This document shows, one piece after another, positions 6,845-12,766 of a stretch of 12,766 bases of DNA (position 1 is the first letter of the stretch; every line of letters starts with the position of its first letter). Source of the stretch: Bacteroides sp. Lineage in GTDB: Bacteria > Bacteroidota > Bacteroidia > Bacteroidales > Bacteroidaceae. The translations under genes were made by a program, and so were the position numbers. The DNA lies in assembly GCA_030151845.1 (NCBI GenBank), contig JASLCM010000239.1, forward strand, positions 1 through 12,766, in the 5' to 3' direction. The notes under the pieces were generated by a model, which ran no database searches, was not told the DNA's origin, and saw only the letters and a program-made list of their open reading frames with translations.

Positions 6845-6858
6845 TGACCGTTCAGTCA
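6845..6858. promoter_or_regulatory. TetR-type near-palindromic operator candidate
   Basis: TGACCGTTCAGTCA is an inverted repeat of 6-bp arms around a central TT with one mismatch (CGGTCA expected, CAGTCA seen). Many TetR-family regulators bind sites of the form GACCGNNCGGTC. It lies about 6-20 nt downstream of the predicted P2 start, where a bound protein would block transcription. No TetR gene is present in the window, so the regulator's identity is unknown. Confidence 0.45.
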
Positions 6859-6885
6859 ATTTGATTAACATTTTTAACAAACTTA

Positions 6886-6953
6886 CATCTCAGTATTGCA
6901 ACTTTAGCTAGCCCATATTATGGCTTGAGATGAAAATGCAAAAAACTTTATGA
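6886..6953 (+). promoter_or_regulatory. Foldable leader with a 7-codon upstream ORF overlapping the barrel start codon
   Basis: CATCTCA (6886-6892) pairs with TGAGATG (6926-6932), and AGCC (6910-6913) pairs with GGCT (6922-6925). The two right-hand arms are adjacent, so together they make an 11-bp stacked helix with a 17-nt bulge and an 8-nt loop. The ATG at 6930, at the foot of this helix, opens a reading frame MKMQKTL that stops with a TGA at 6951-6953, overlapping the barrel ATG (6950-6952) as ATGA. This would permit folding-dependent or coupled translation, but nothing proves that the short frame is translated. Confidence 0.3.
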
Positions 6954-8083
6954 GCAATAAAGAAAGATTAATTTATTCTTTTTTTTTCCTACACTTTTTA
7001 TTATTACCAACCTATCTAATCGCTAACGATCGTCCAAAAGTTACTCTTGGTGGCGCTCTTCGATTCAATTACAACTACTCAAATTGGAAGGAGGAGAGCA
7101 AAAATAAAGGGGGCGATTTTGGATTTGATGTTTTTAGACTCAATGTAAATGCTACTTATGGAAACTTATACTTAGATGCAGACTATAGAATGTATCCTAA
7201 GTCATCAGGAGGAAATTTCCTAAAGCATGGATGGGTGGGCTATAAGTTCAACAAGCAAAATGAGCTACAACTTGGACTCACGCAAGTTCCTTTTGGAATT
7301 CAACCATACACAGCTAACAATTTCTTCTTTAATATGAATTACTATCTCGGGTTAGAAGACGACGCTGATATGGGAGTAAAGTACCTTTACAGCAACAATC
7401 ATTGGGATCTAGCTTTCGCTTTTTTTAAGAATGCCGATGTTACAGATTTTGGTTCTTCTCATTCTTTAAGTCGATATGGATATGACATTGTTGGCAGAAA
7501 TAAAGAGAATAATCAAGGGAATATCCAGGTTGCATATAACTGGGGAGGCCCCGCACAACAACAAATAGGTCTTTCAGGACTACTAGGAGGTATCTACAAC
7601 TTAGATACGAAGAAAAATGGAACTAGAGCTGCACTTGCTGCTCACTATACCCTGGCCTTTATGAACTGGAAATTAGGTTTGCAATATACGACCTATACCA
7701 TGTCTCCCAAAAACAAAGAAGATGATCCTAAAGATGTGATAAGTATGGGTGCTTATGGAGGGGAATATTGGATAGCTAACAGAGCAGAAACGTACACTGC
7801 AACATTAGCTTACATTATTCCATATAGCAAAGGACTTTTAGACCAAATACAGGTTTATAATGATTTTAGTATGATGCATAAAAAAATCAGAGGGTTTAGG
7901 GATAGTTACCAAAACATTACTGGTTGTATGATTACAACCGGACCACTTGTTACCTATATAGAGTATGCTTTAGGAAAAAACCATGCATTGTTTGGGAATG
8001 AGTGGAGCAACTCATTTGCCAGTGGAGATCCTGAAAACAAATGGAACGGTAGATTCAATATTAATATTGGATATTACTTTTAA
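6950..8083 (+). CDS. Outer-membrane beta-barrel (porin-like) protein, first gene of the OpuA operon
   Basis: A 377-residue exported protein. It has an N-terminal signal peptide (basic NKER, hydrophobic residues about 8-24, likely cleavage after Ala25). The rest alternates short polar turns with strands rich in Tyr, Phe, Trp and Gly, and the chain ends in GYYF, with the terminal Phe expected of outer-membrane barrels. The segments FDVFRLNVNATYGNLYLDADYR, HGWVGYKFN and LQLGLTQVPFGI (about residues 50-125) recall the phosphate-selective porin (OprO/OprP, PF07396-like) pattern, but I am not certain of the family. Its size fits a 16- to 18-stranded barrel. It lacks a TonB box and plug, so it is a channel rather than a TonB-dependent receptor. 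It ends only 20 nt before the ABC ATPase gene, so it is probably co-transcribed and supplies betaine-type solutes to the periplasm; that role is inference from context. Confidence 0.8.
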   Translation: MSNKERLIYSFFFLHFLLLPTYLIANDRPKVTLGGALRFNYNYSNWKEESKNKGGDFGFDVFRLNVNATYGNLYLDADYRMYPKSSGGNFLKHGWVGYKFNKQNELQLGLTQVPFGIQPYTANNFFFNMNYYLGLEDDADMGVKYLYSNNHWDLAFAFFKNADVTDFGSSHSLSRYGYDIVGRNKENNQGNIQVAYNWGGPAQQQIGLSGLLGGIYNLDTKKNGTRAALAAHYTLAFMNWKLGLQYTTYTMSPKNKEDDPKDVISMGAYGGEYWIANRAETYTATLAYIIPYSKGLLDQIQVYNDFSMMHKKIRGFRDSYQNITGCMITTGPLVTYIEYALGKNHALFGNEWSNSFASGDPENKWNGRFNINIGYYF

Positions 8084-8103
8084 ATCAAAAAAAGAAAATT
8101 TTT

Positions 8104-9330
8104 ATGAGTAAAATAGAGATAAAAGACTTATACCTCATTTTTGGCAAAGAGAAACAACGTGCCTTAAAGCAACTAAAAGAGGGAAGAAGTAAAAGTCAGA
8201 TATTAAAATCTACAGGGTGTACTATTGCTGTTCAAAAAGCAAACTTAACCATCAATGAAGGAGAGATATTTGTGATCATGGGACTCTCCGGAAGTGGTAA
8301 ATCGACCTTACTTAGATGCATCAACCGACTAATAAAACCTACCTCTGGAGAGGTTATAATAAATGGCATAGACATATCAAAAGCAACAGACAAAGAGCTT
8401 CTACAGATGCGTAGAAAAGAGTTAGCTATGGTTTTCCAAAATTTTGGACTCTTGCCACATCGCTCTGTTCTTGAAAACATTGCCTTTGGTCTTGAACTAC
8501 AAGGTGTAGAAAAAGAAGAGAGAAGTCAAAAAGCATTTGATGCCATGAACCTTGTTGGCTTGAAAGGATATGAAAATCAAATGGTAAGTGAACTTTCGGG
8601 TGGAATGCAGCAAAGAGTTGGAATTGCACGTGCCTTAGCAAACTCTCCTGAGGTTTTACTTATGGATGAAGCCTTCTCGGCATTAGACCCTCTTATACGG
8701 ATGCAAATGCAAGAGGAGCTTCTAACCCTTCAAGCTAAAATGCAAAAAACTATTGTTTTTATCACTCATGACTTAGATGAAGCAATTAGACTAGGTGACC
8801 GAATAGCTATTATGAAAGATGGAGAGATTGTCCAGGTTGGAACCTCTGAAGAGATTTTAACGACTCCTGCAAATGATTATGTGGAGAGTTTTGTAGAGAG
8901 TGTAGATAGAAGTAAAATCATTACGGCATCTTCCGTCATGCTAGACAGTCCTATTGTTGCAAGGTATCCAAAAGAGGGACCTGAAGTGATTATCCGAAAA
9001 ATGAAAAGGAAAAATTTAACTGTGCTTCCTGTTATTAACAGCAACAACCAGCTGATCGGTGAGGTGAGGTTAAAAGATGCTGTAAAACTACGTAAAGAAA
9101 ACATACGAAACATACAATCTATTATCCGCTCTGAAGTACACGCAGTATCTTCAGATACAATCGTAGAAGATATGTTACCACTTATGACAAAGACCAATTC
9201 ACCCATATGCGTGGTTGGTGAGAATAAAGATTTCTTAGGTATCATTCCATTACCTTCTCTCATTGTTGAGGTTACAGGGAAAGACAAAAAAGAGATCAAT
9301 GAAATAATTCAAAACGCTACAGACTTATGA
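8104..9330 (+). CDS. opuAA: Glycine betaine/proline betaine ABC transporter ATP-binding protein with CBS domains (OpuAA/ProV)
   Basis: The ATPase of an osmoprotectant importer, acting as a dimer under the permease in the cytoplasm. In the 408 residues one sees Walker A GLSGSGKST (60-68), the Q-loop Gln112 in VFQNFGLLPHRSV, the ABC signature LSGGMQQ (164-170), Walker B LLMDEA (185-190) with SALDP, and the switch His222. The first 50 residues (LIFGKEKQRAL, then an amphipathic Lys/Arg-rich stretch) are typical of the OpuAA/ProV subfamily. Two CBS domains follow (about 277-335 and 340-397); in lactococcal OpuA the equivalent tandem senses ionic strength and gates transport. The C-terminal tail here is short and not strongly acidic, unlike the anionic tail of the lactococcal protein. 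The length is close to Bacillus OpuAA (about 418). Its stop overlaps the permease start by 4 nt (ATGA). Confidence 0.93.
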   Translation: MSKIEIKDLYLIFGKEKQRALKQLKEGRSKSQILKSTGCTIAVQKANLTINEGEIFVIMGLSGSGKSTLLRCINRLIKPTSGEVIINGIDISKATDKELLQMRRKELAMVFQNFGLLPHRSVLENIAFGLELQGVEKEERSQKAFDAMNLVGLKGYENQMVSELSGGMQQRVGIARALANSPEVLLMDEAFSALDPLIRMQMQEELLTLQAKMQKTIVFITHDLDEAIRLGDRIAIMKDGEIVQVGTSEEILTTPANDYVESFVESVDRSKIITASSVMLDSPIVARYPKEGPEVIIRKMKRKNLTVLPVINSNNQLIGEVRLKDAVKLRKENIRNIQSIIRSEVHAVSSDTIVEDMLPLMTKTNSPICVVGENKDFLGIIPLPSLIVEVTGKDKKEINEIIQNATDL

Positions 9331-10145
9331 TTAATATCGGAAAATATATAGAAATTGCCATCAACTGGCTTACAGATAACTTCGCCTCCTTTTTTGATGC
9401 ACTAAATGCAGGCATTGGAGGTTTTATTGATGGTTTTCAACATATTCTTTTTGGAATTCCATTCTATGTGACCATAGCTATTCTTGCTGTTTTAGCTTGG
9501 TTTAAATCTGGTAAAGGGGTCGCTGTCTTTACAGTCTTAGGGCTATTACTTATCTACGGCATGGGGTTCTGGAAAGAGACTATGCAAACATTAGCATTAG
9601 TACTCTCTTCTACCTGTTTAGCACTACTTATTGGAGTACCGCTTGGGATATGGACTGCTAATTGCAAAAGGTGTGACAAAATCATGCGCCCCATACTCGA
9701 CTTTATGCAAACTATGCCAGCATTTGTCTACTTAATTCCAGCAGTATTATTTTTTGGATTAGGAACAGTCCCTGGTGCTTTTGCTACTGTAATTTTTGCA
9801 ATGCCTCCTGTTGTTAGACTCACGGGACTCGGTATAAAACAAGTACCTAAAAATATTATCGAAGCGAGTAAATCTTTTGGAGCTACTCCTTTCCAACTCC
9901 TCTTTAAGGTTCAACTTCCTTTAGCCCTCCCCACTATTCTTACTGGAGTTAACCAAACTATCATGATGTCCTTATCCATGGTTGTAGTAGCTGCTATGAT
10001 TTCTGCAGGTGGACTTGGTGAAGTCGTTTTAAAGGGCATTACCCAAATGAAAATTGGATTAGGATTTGAGGGAGGTATTGCTGTAGTTATCCTTGCTATT
10101 ATTTTAGATAGAATAACTCAAGGAATGGCTAAGAAAAAGAAATAA
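9327..10145 (+). CDS. opuAB: Glycine betaine/proline betaine ABC transporter permease (OpuAB/ProW)
   Basis: The inner-membrane permease of the osmoprotectant importer, 272 residues, close to Bacillus OpuAB and shorter than E. coli ProW (about 354), which has a long N-terminal extension. Hydrophobic segments lie at about 40-59, 65-82, 88-109, 126-146, 150-168, 211-232 and 250-261. The cytoplasmic coupling loop that contacts the ATPase is present: EASKSFGATPFQLLFKVQLP at about 179-198, with Glu179, Ala180 and Gly185 in the EAA-loop positions. MMSLSMVVVAAMISAGGLGE just after it is characteristic of the family. Its ATG overlaps the opuAA stop (ATGA), indicating translational coupling. The binding protein is encoded separately downstream, not fused as in lactococcal OpuABC. 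Confidence 0.93.
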   Translation: MINIGKYIEIAINWLTDNFASFFDALNAGIGGFIDGFQHILFGIPFYVTIAILAVLAWFKSGKGVAVFTVLGLLLIYGMGFWKETMQTLALVLSSTCLALLIGVPLGIWTANCKRCDKIMRPILDFMQTMPAFVYLIPAVLFFGLGTVPGAFATVIFAMPPVVRLTGLGIKQVPKNIIEASKSFGATPFQLLFKVQLPLALPTILTGVNQTIMMSLSMVVVAAMISAGGLGEVVLKGITQMKIGLGFEGGIAVVILAIILDRITQGMAKKKK

Positions 10146-10179
10146 ATTTTATTAATCTATAAACACTATACAAGTAATT

Positions 10180-11028
10180 ATGAATTACGTAAAGAAAATT
10201 GGAATTATACTATTAACATCTATTCTACTAATCTCATGTGGAGGATCATCCAACACTAAAAAAATTAGCTTAGCTTATGCGAACTGGGCCGAAGGAATAG
10301 CTGTTACCCATCTCACTAAATTAGTCTTGGAAGAACAAGGGTATGATGTAACGCTAATGAATGCAGATATCGCACCTATTTTTGCCTCTCTATCACGTAA
10401 AAAAGCAGATGTTTTTTTAGATGTGTGGCTTCCTGTTACTCATAATGACTACCTGAAAGAGTATGGAGATGAACTAGATCTTTTAGGGACTATTTTTGAT
10501 GATGCTAAAATAGGTCTAGTTGTTCCCAGCTATGTTAATATAAACTCTATAGAGGAGTTAAATGGTAGCAAGGAGAGGTTTAATGAAAAGATTGTAGGGA
10601 TTGATGCTGGTGCTGGTATTATGACAACAACAGCTAAGGCTATAACAGAATATGAACTAGACTATGAACTTTTAACCTCTAGTGGTCCAGCTATGACGGC
10701 AACCTTAGAGAAAGCGATCAAGAACGAAGAGTGGGTTGTTGTTACAGGATGGACCCCTCACTATATGTTCAATCAGTTTGATTTAAAAATTCTAGACGAC
10801 CCTAAAAACACTTATGGAGAAGCAGAGCTGATACAATCGGCTTGCTGGAAAGGCTTCAGAGAAAAAGATCCTTTTGCTACAGAGCTTATTGCCAACATTC
10901 AGTTAAATAATGAAGAGATAAGTTCTCTAATGAGTGCCGTTGAGTCTTCTAAAGATGAATCGGAAGGTGCCAAGGAGTGGTTGAAAAAAAATAGAGAGTT
11001 GGTTAATAGTTGGCTTCCTAAAAAGTAA
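10180..11028 (+). CDS. opuAC: Glycine betaine-binding lipoprotein of the ABC transporter (OpuAC/ProX-like)
   Basis: The periplasmic capture subunit (PF04069-type, OpuAC). The 282-residue protein has a lipoprotein signal (hydrophobic 7-19, lipobox LISC with Cys20), then GGSSNTKK. No acidic run follows the Cys, so there is no sign of the Bacteroidota surface-export signal, and it probably stays facing the periplasm. Family motifs are ISLAYANWAEGIAVTHL (29-45), DVFLDVWLPVTHND (77-90) and VTGWTPHYMF (188-197). Trp36, Trp83 and Trp191 are good candidates for the aromatic cage that holds the quaternary ammonium group (inference from OpuAC/ProX structures). It starts 34 nt after opuAB and ends the operon just before a hairpin. 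Glycine betaine is the most likely ligand; proline betaine, carnitine or choline cannot be excluded. Confidence 0.9.
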   Translation: MNYVKKIGIILLTSILLISCGGSSNTKKISLAYANWAEGIAVTHLTKLVLEEQGYDVTLMNADIAPIFASLSRKKADVFLDVWLPVTHNDYLKEYGDELDLLGTIFDDAKIGLVVPSYVNINSIEELNGSKERFNEKIVGIDAGAGIMTTTAKAITEYELDYELLTSSGPAMTATLEKAIKNEEWVVVTGWTPHYMFNQFDLKILDDPKNTYGEAELIQSACWKGFREKDPFATELIANIQLNNEEISSLMSAVESSKDESEGAKEWLKKNRELVNSWLPKK

Positions 11029-11032
11029 AAGT

Positions 11033-11060
11033 AAAAAGAGTGAGAATTCTCACTCTTTTT
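11033..11060. terminator. Bidirectional terminator overlapping the aldolase stop codon
   Basis: A perfect 28-nt palindrome with 14-nt arms (11033-11046 and 11047-11060) around GAGAATTCTC. Each arm ends in a run of five A or T residues, extended to seven T on the plus strand (11056-11062), so it can terminate transcripts from both sides. It starts 4 nt after the opuAC stop. Its right arm carries the threonine aldolase stop codon (11050-11052) and the codons for the preceding Glu and Lys residues. Confidence 0.85.
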
Positions 11061-12051
11061 TTATATCCTCTAAAAAATCACGAATATCAGTTAGAGAGGT
11101 ATCAAAGCTTGTAACGAGACGAAACTCCCCTTTCTCCTCATTCCAAACAAAGTCAGAGAATCTTTCGTGAAAGTGAGTGGGCAAGGTAAAAAACAACTGG
11201 TTACTTTCTACTTTCTGAGTAAACTCAGCGCCTAAGTTTGACAACTCCTTAGCCAACTCTTTTGCCATATCATTTGCCTGGCTAGCCAATTGAGCCCACA
11301 ACCTATTTGTTAATAACTCACTAAACTGACAACTTATAAATCTCATTTTAGAAGCTAATTGGGCAGCTTGTTTTCTATAAAAACCAGCATTCTTTGCTAA
11401 TTCTTCGTTGAAGATAACCACACACTCACCAAATAATAAACCATTTTTTGTTCCACCAAAACTCAATGAGTCAATCCCACACTCCTTTGTTATCTCTTTT
11501 AAAGAACAACCTAACGATACTGCAGCATTGGCTAAACGTGCCCCATCCATATGTACATATAAATTCTGGCGGTGTGCATACTCAGTAAGTTCAATTAACT
11601 CTTCTTTAGTATACACTGTTCCCAACTCTGTTGTTTGAGAGATGTAAATCACCTTGGGTTGGCTATGATGATAATCCCCTATACGTTTAACATAAGGCTT
11701 AATAAGTTCTACAGTTAACTTTCCATTCTTTGTTTTTATCGGAACAAGTTGTGCACCAGTAAATTTTACAGGAGCACCGCACTCATCCACAAAAATATGT
11801 GCGGTATCTGCACATAAGATAGAGTGAAAAGAGTGAAGTCCTAGTTGAAGGGCAATCACATTACTACCAGTTCCATTAAAAACAAAAAGAGGTGTAAAAT
11901 TTGTTTCAAATGTTTGCTTAACCAGTTGTTCTGCTTCGCGCGTCCATGAGTCATTACCGTATCCTACAGCATGTTCCTTATTTGCACGAATTATACTTTC
12001 CATGATTTGAGGATGGACACCTGCATTGTTGTCAGATATAAAACTTTTCAT
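11050..12051 (-). CDS. ltaE: Low-specificity L-threonine aldolase (PLP-dependent)
   Basis: A PLP enzyme of the beta-eliminating lyase fold (PF01212) that splits L-threonine or L-allo-threonine into glycine and acetaldehyde, or runs in reverse. Visible features of the 333 residues: FNGTGSN (58-64, phosphate loop), His85 in DTAHIFVDECGAP (stacks on PLP), HMDGARLANA (167-176, with Asp169 for the pyridine nitrogen and Arg172), and SFGGTKNG (197-204, with Lys202 as the Schiff-base lysine). FYRKQAAQLASKMRF and YGNDSWT make it closer to the Pseudomonas-type aldolase than to E. coli LtaE. The start at 12051 gives MKSFISDNNAGVHP, as expected for the family; no Shine-Dalgarno is visible. It lies downstream of groL on the same strand but a terminator intervenes, so it is probably transcribed separately. 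A related phenylserine-type specificity cannot be excluded. Confidence 0.92.
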   Translation of the reverse strand: MKSFISDNNAGVHPQIMESIIRANKEHAVGYGNDSWTREAEQLVKQTFETNFTPLFVFNGTGSNVIALQLGLHSFHSILCADTAHIFVDECGAPVKFTGAQLVPIKTKNGKLTVELIKPYVKRIGDYHHSQPKVIYISQTTELGTVYTKEELIELTEYAHRQNLYVHMDGARLANAAVSLGCSLKEITKECGIDSLSFGGTKNGLLFGECVVIFNEELAKNAGFYRKQAAQLASKMRFISCQFSELLTNRLWAQLASQANDMAKELAKELSNLGAEFTQKVESNQLFFTLPTHFHERFSDFVWNEEKGEFRLVTSFDTSLTDIRDFLEDIKKE

Positions 12052-12069
12052 AGGTTTCTTTATAATAAG

Positions 12070-12102
12070 CGAAGATAATTATTAAAACTAAAAAAGGGAC
12101 AA
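12070..12102 (-). promoter_or_regulatory. Possible promoter of the threonine aldolase gene
   Basis: On the minus strand TATCTTCG (12077-12070) differs at one position from the Bacteroidota -7 box, and TTG occurs at 12102-12100, a 22-nt gap that is slightly long. The TTG lies within the groL terminator hairpin. The gene needs a promoter here if the terminator is efficient, but the match is weak. Confidence 0.2.
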
Positions 12103-12118
12103 CTAAGTTGTCCCTTTT
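12092..12118 (-). terminator. Intrinsic terminator of groL
   Basis: AAAAGGGACAACT (12092-12104) and AGTTGTCCCTTTT (12106-12118) are complementary and can form a 12-bp stem with a 3-nt loop. On the minus strand the stem ends in TTTT and continues TT, A, G, TTTT. It starts 20 nt after the groL stop codon. Confidence 0.88.
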
Positions 12119-12138
12119 AATTTTGAATATAATCTATT

Positions 12139-12766
12139 TTACATCATTCCACCCATTCCTGGTGCGCCCATAGGCATTTCAGGTTTATCATCTTTTTTAT
12201 CTACAATCACGCACTCTGTTGTTAAGAACATTCCTGCAATAGAAGCAGCATTTTCTAAAGCTACACGAGTAACCTTAGCTGGGTCTACTACACCTGCGGC
12301 ATATAAGTTCTCATACACATCAGTACGAGCGTTATAACCAAAGTCATCCTTTCCTTCACGTACACGTTGAACTACAACAGCTCCCTCTTTACCTGCATTT
12401 GCAACAATCTGACGAAGAGGTTCTTCTATTGCACGTTTAACAATCTCAATTCCTGTTGTTTCATCAGGAGTATCTCCTTCAAGCTTCTCTAGAGCATCAA
12501 TAGCACGGATATATGCTGTACCTCCTCCTGGAACGATACCTTCTTCAATTGCTGCGCGTGTAGCACATAAAGCATCATCAACACGGTCTTTCTTCTCCTT
12601 CATCTCAACTTCTGATGCTGCTCCAACATAAAGAACAGCAACACCACCAGCTAACTTAGCTAGACGCTCTTGTAGTTTCTCTTTATCATAGTCAGAAGTG
12701 CTTTCTTCCATCTGTGCTCTAATCTGACCACATCTGTCTGAGATTAATTGTTTCTCTCCGCTACCA
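12139..12766 (-). CDS. groL: Chaperonin GroEL (60 kDa), C-terminal part (5' end outside window)
   Basis: The reading frame stays open to the right edge, adding 18 codons beyond the internal Met at 12711, so 208 residues of GroEL are visible, from about residue 340 of the E. coli numbering to the end. The part seen covers the end of the apical domain and the second intermediate and equatorial segments. Conserved blocks are TSDYDKEKLQERLAKLAGG, VGAASEVEMKEKKDRVDDAL (its final Asp pair aligns with the ATP-hydrolysis residue Asp398), CATRAAIEEGIVPGGG, EEPLRQIVANAG and the nucleotide-binding region VDPAKVTR. The C-terminal tail ends with a single short GMGGMM run instead of the repeated GGM of E. 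coli. GroEL encapsulates and folds non-native cytosolic proteins with GroES, which would be encoded upstream, outside the window. A strong terminator follows. Confidence 0.97.
   Translation of the reverse strand, partial: GSGEKQLISDRCGQIRAQMEESTSDYDKEKLQERLAKLAGGVAVLYVGAASEVEMKEKKDRVDDALCATRAAIEEGIVPGGGTAYIRAIDALEKLEGDTPDETTGIEIVKRAIEEPLRQIVANAGKEGAVVVQRVREGKDDFGYNARTDVYENLYAAGVVDPAKVTRVALENAASIAGMFLTTECVIVDKKDDKPEMPMGAPGMGGMM

Noticed and set aside
8877..9299. 140-codon minus-strand open frame opposite opuAA
   Set aside because: It lies wholly inside the CBS-domain coding region of a clear gene, and its translation has no recognisable domain; it is a shadow of the codon pattern on the other strand.
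11408..11638. 76-codon plus-strand open frame opposite the threonine aldolase
   Set aside because: It is antisense to the PLP-lysine region of a well-supported gene and has no features of its own.

Overview
The window looks like chromosomal core sequence from a low-GC (by eye somewhat under 40%) member of the Bacteroidota, most likely order Bacteroidales. The evidence is the gene order ftsH-cdsA, the sequence style of the EtfBA/acyl-CoA dehydrogenase set, the scarcity of Shine-Dalgarno sequences, and several perfect matches to the Bacteroidota housekeeping promoter (TTTG, about 18-20 nt, TAnnTTTG). A family-level guess (Dysgonomonadaceae/Porphyromonadaceae-like) is only inference. I see no mobile element, CRISPR array, tRNA or rRNA.

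Layout. (1) 1-1346, plus strand: the C-terminal end of the membrane protease FtsH, then CdsA, which makes CDP-diacylglycerol. This operon ends in a bidirectional terminator. (2) 1414-5035, minus strand: an etfB-etfA-acyl-CoA dehydrogenase operon with a clear promoter upstream of etfB. The two ETF subunits and the flavin dehydrogenase should form one redox module, possibly electron-bifurcating. (3) 5201-6379, minus strand: an exported papain-like (C1B, bleomycin-hydrolase/PepC type) peptidase with its own promoter and a strong terminator. (4) 6380-6949: a 570-bp divergent intergenic region with two tandem plus-strand promoters, a TetR-type near-palindrome just after the second predicted start site, a separate perfect 16-bp palindrome, and a foldable leader with a 7-codon upstream ORF. 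(5) 6950-11028, plus strand: an outer-membrane beta-barrel protein, then a complete OpuA/ProU-type glycine betaine ABC transporter (CBS-domain ATPase, permease, lipoprotein binding protein). (6) 11050-12051, minus strand: low-specificity L-threonine aldolase, convergent with the transporter; its stop codon lies inside the shared terminator hairpin. (7) 12139-12766, minus strand: the C-terminal part of GroEL, with its terminator.

The most distinctive unit is region 4 plus region 5. The gene order suggests one operon for osmoprotectant uptake across both membranes: the barrel for outer-membrane entry, the lipoprotein for capture, and the ATPase/permease for import, with ionic strength possibly sensed through the CBS domains. 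Its upstream region looks regulated by at least one DNA-binding repressor that is not encoded here. The individual protein families are all known; I do not see a wholly novel protein system. The novelty candidates are the barrel-transporter pairing and its control region.
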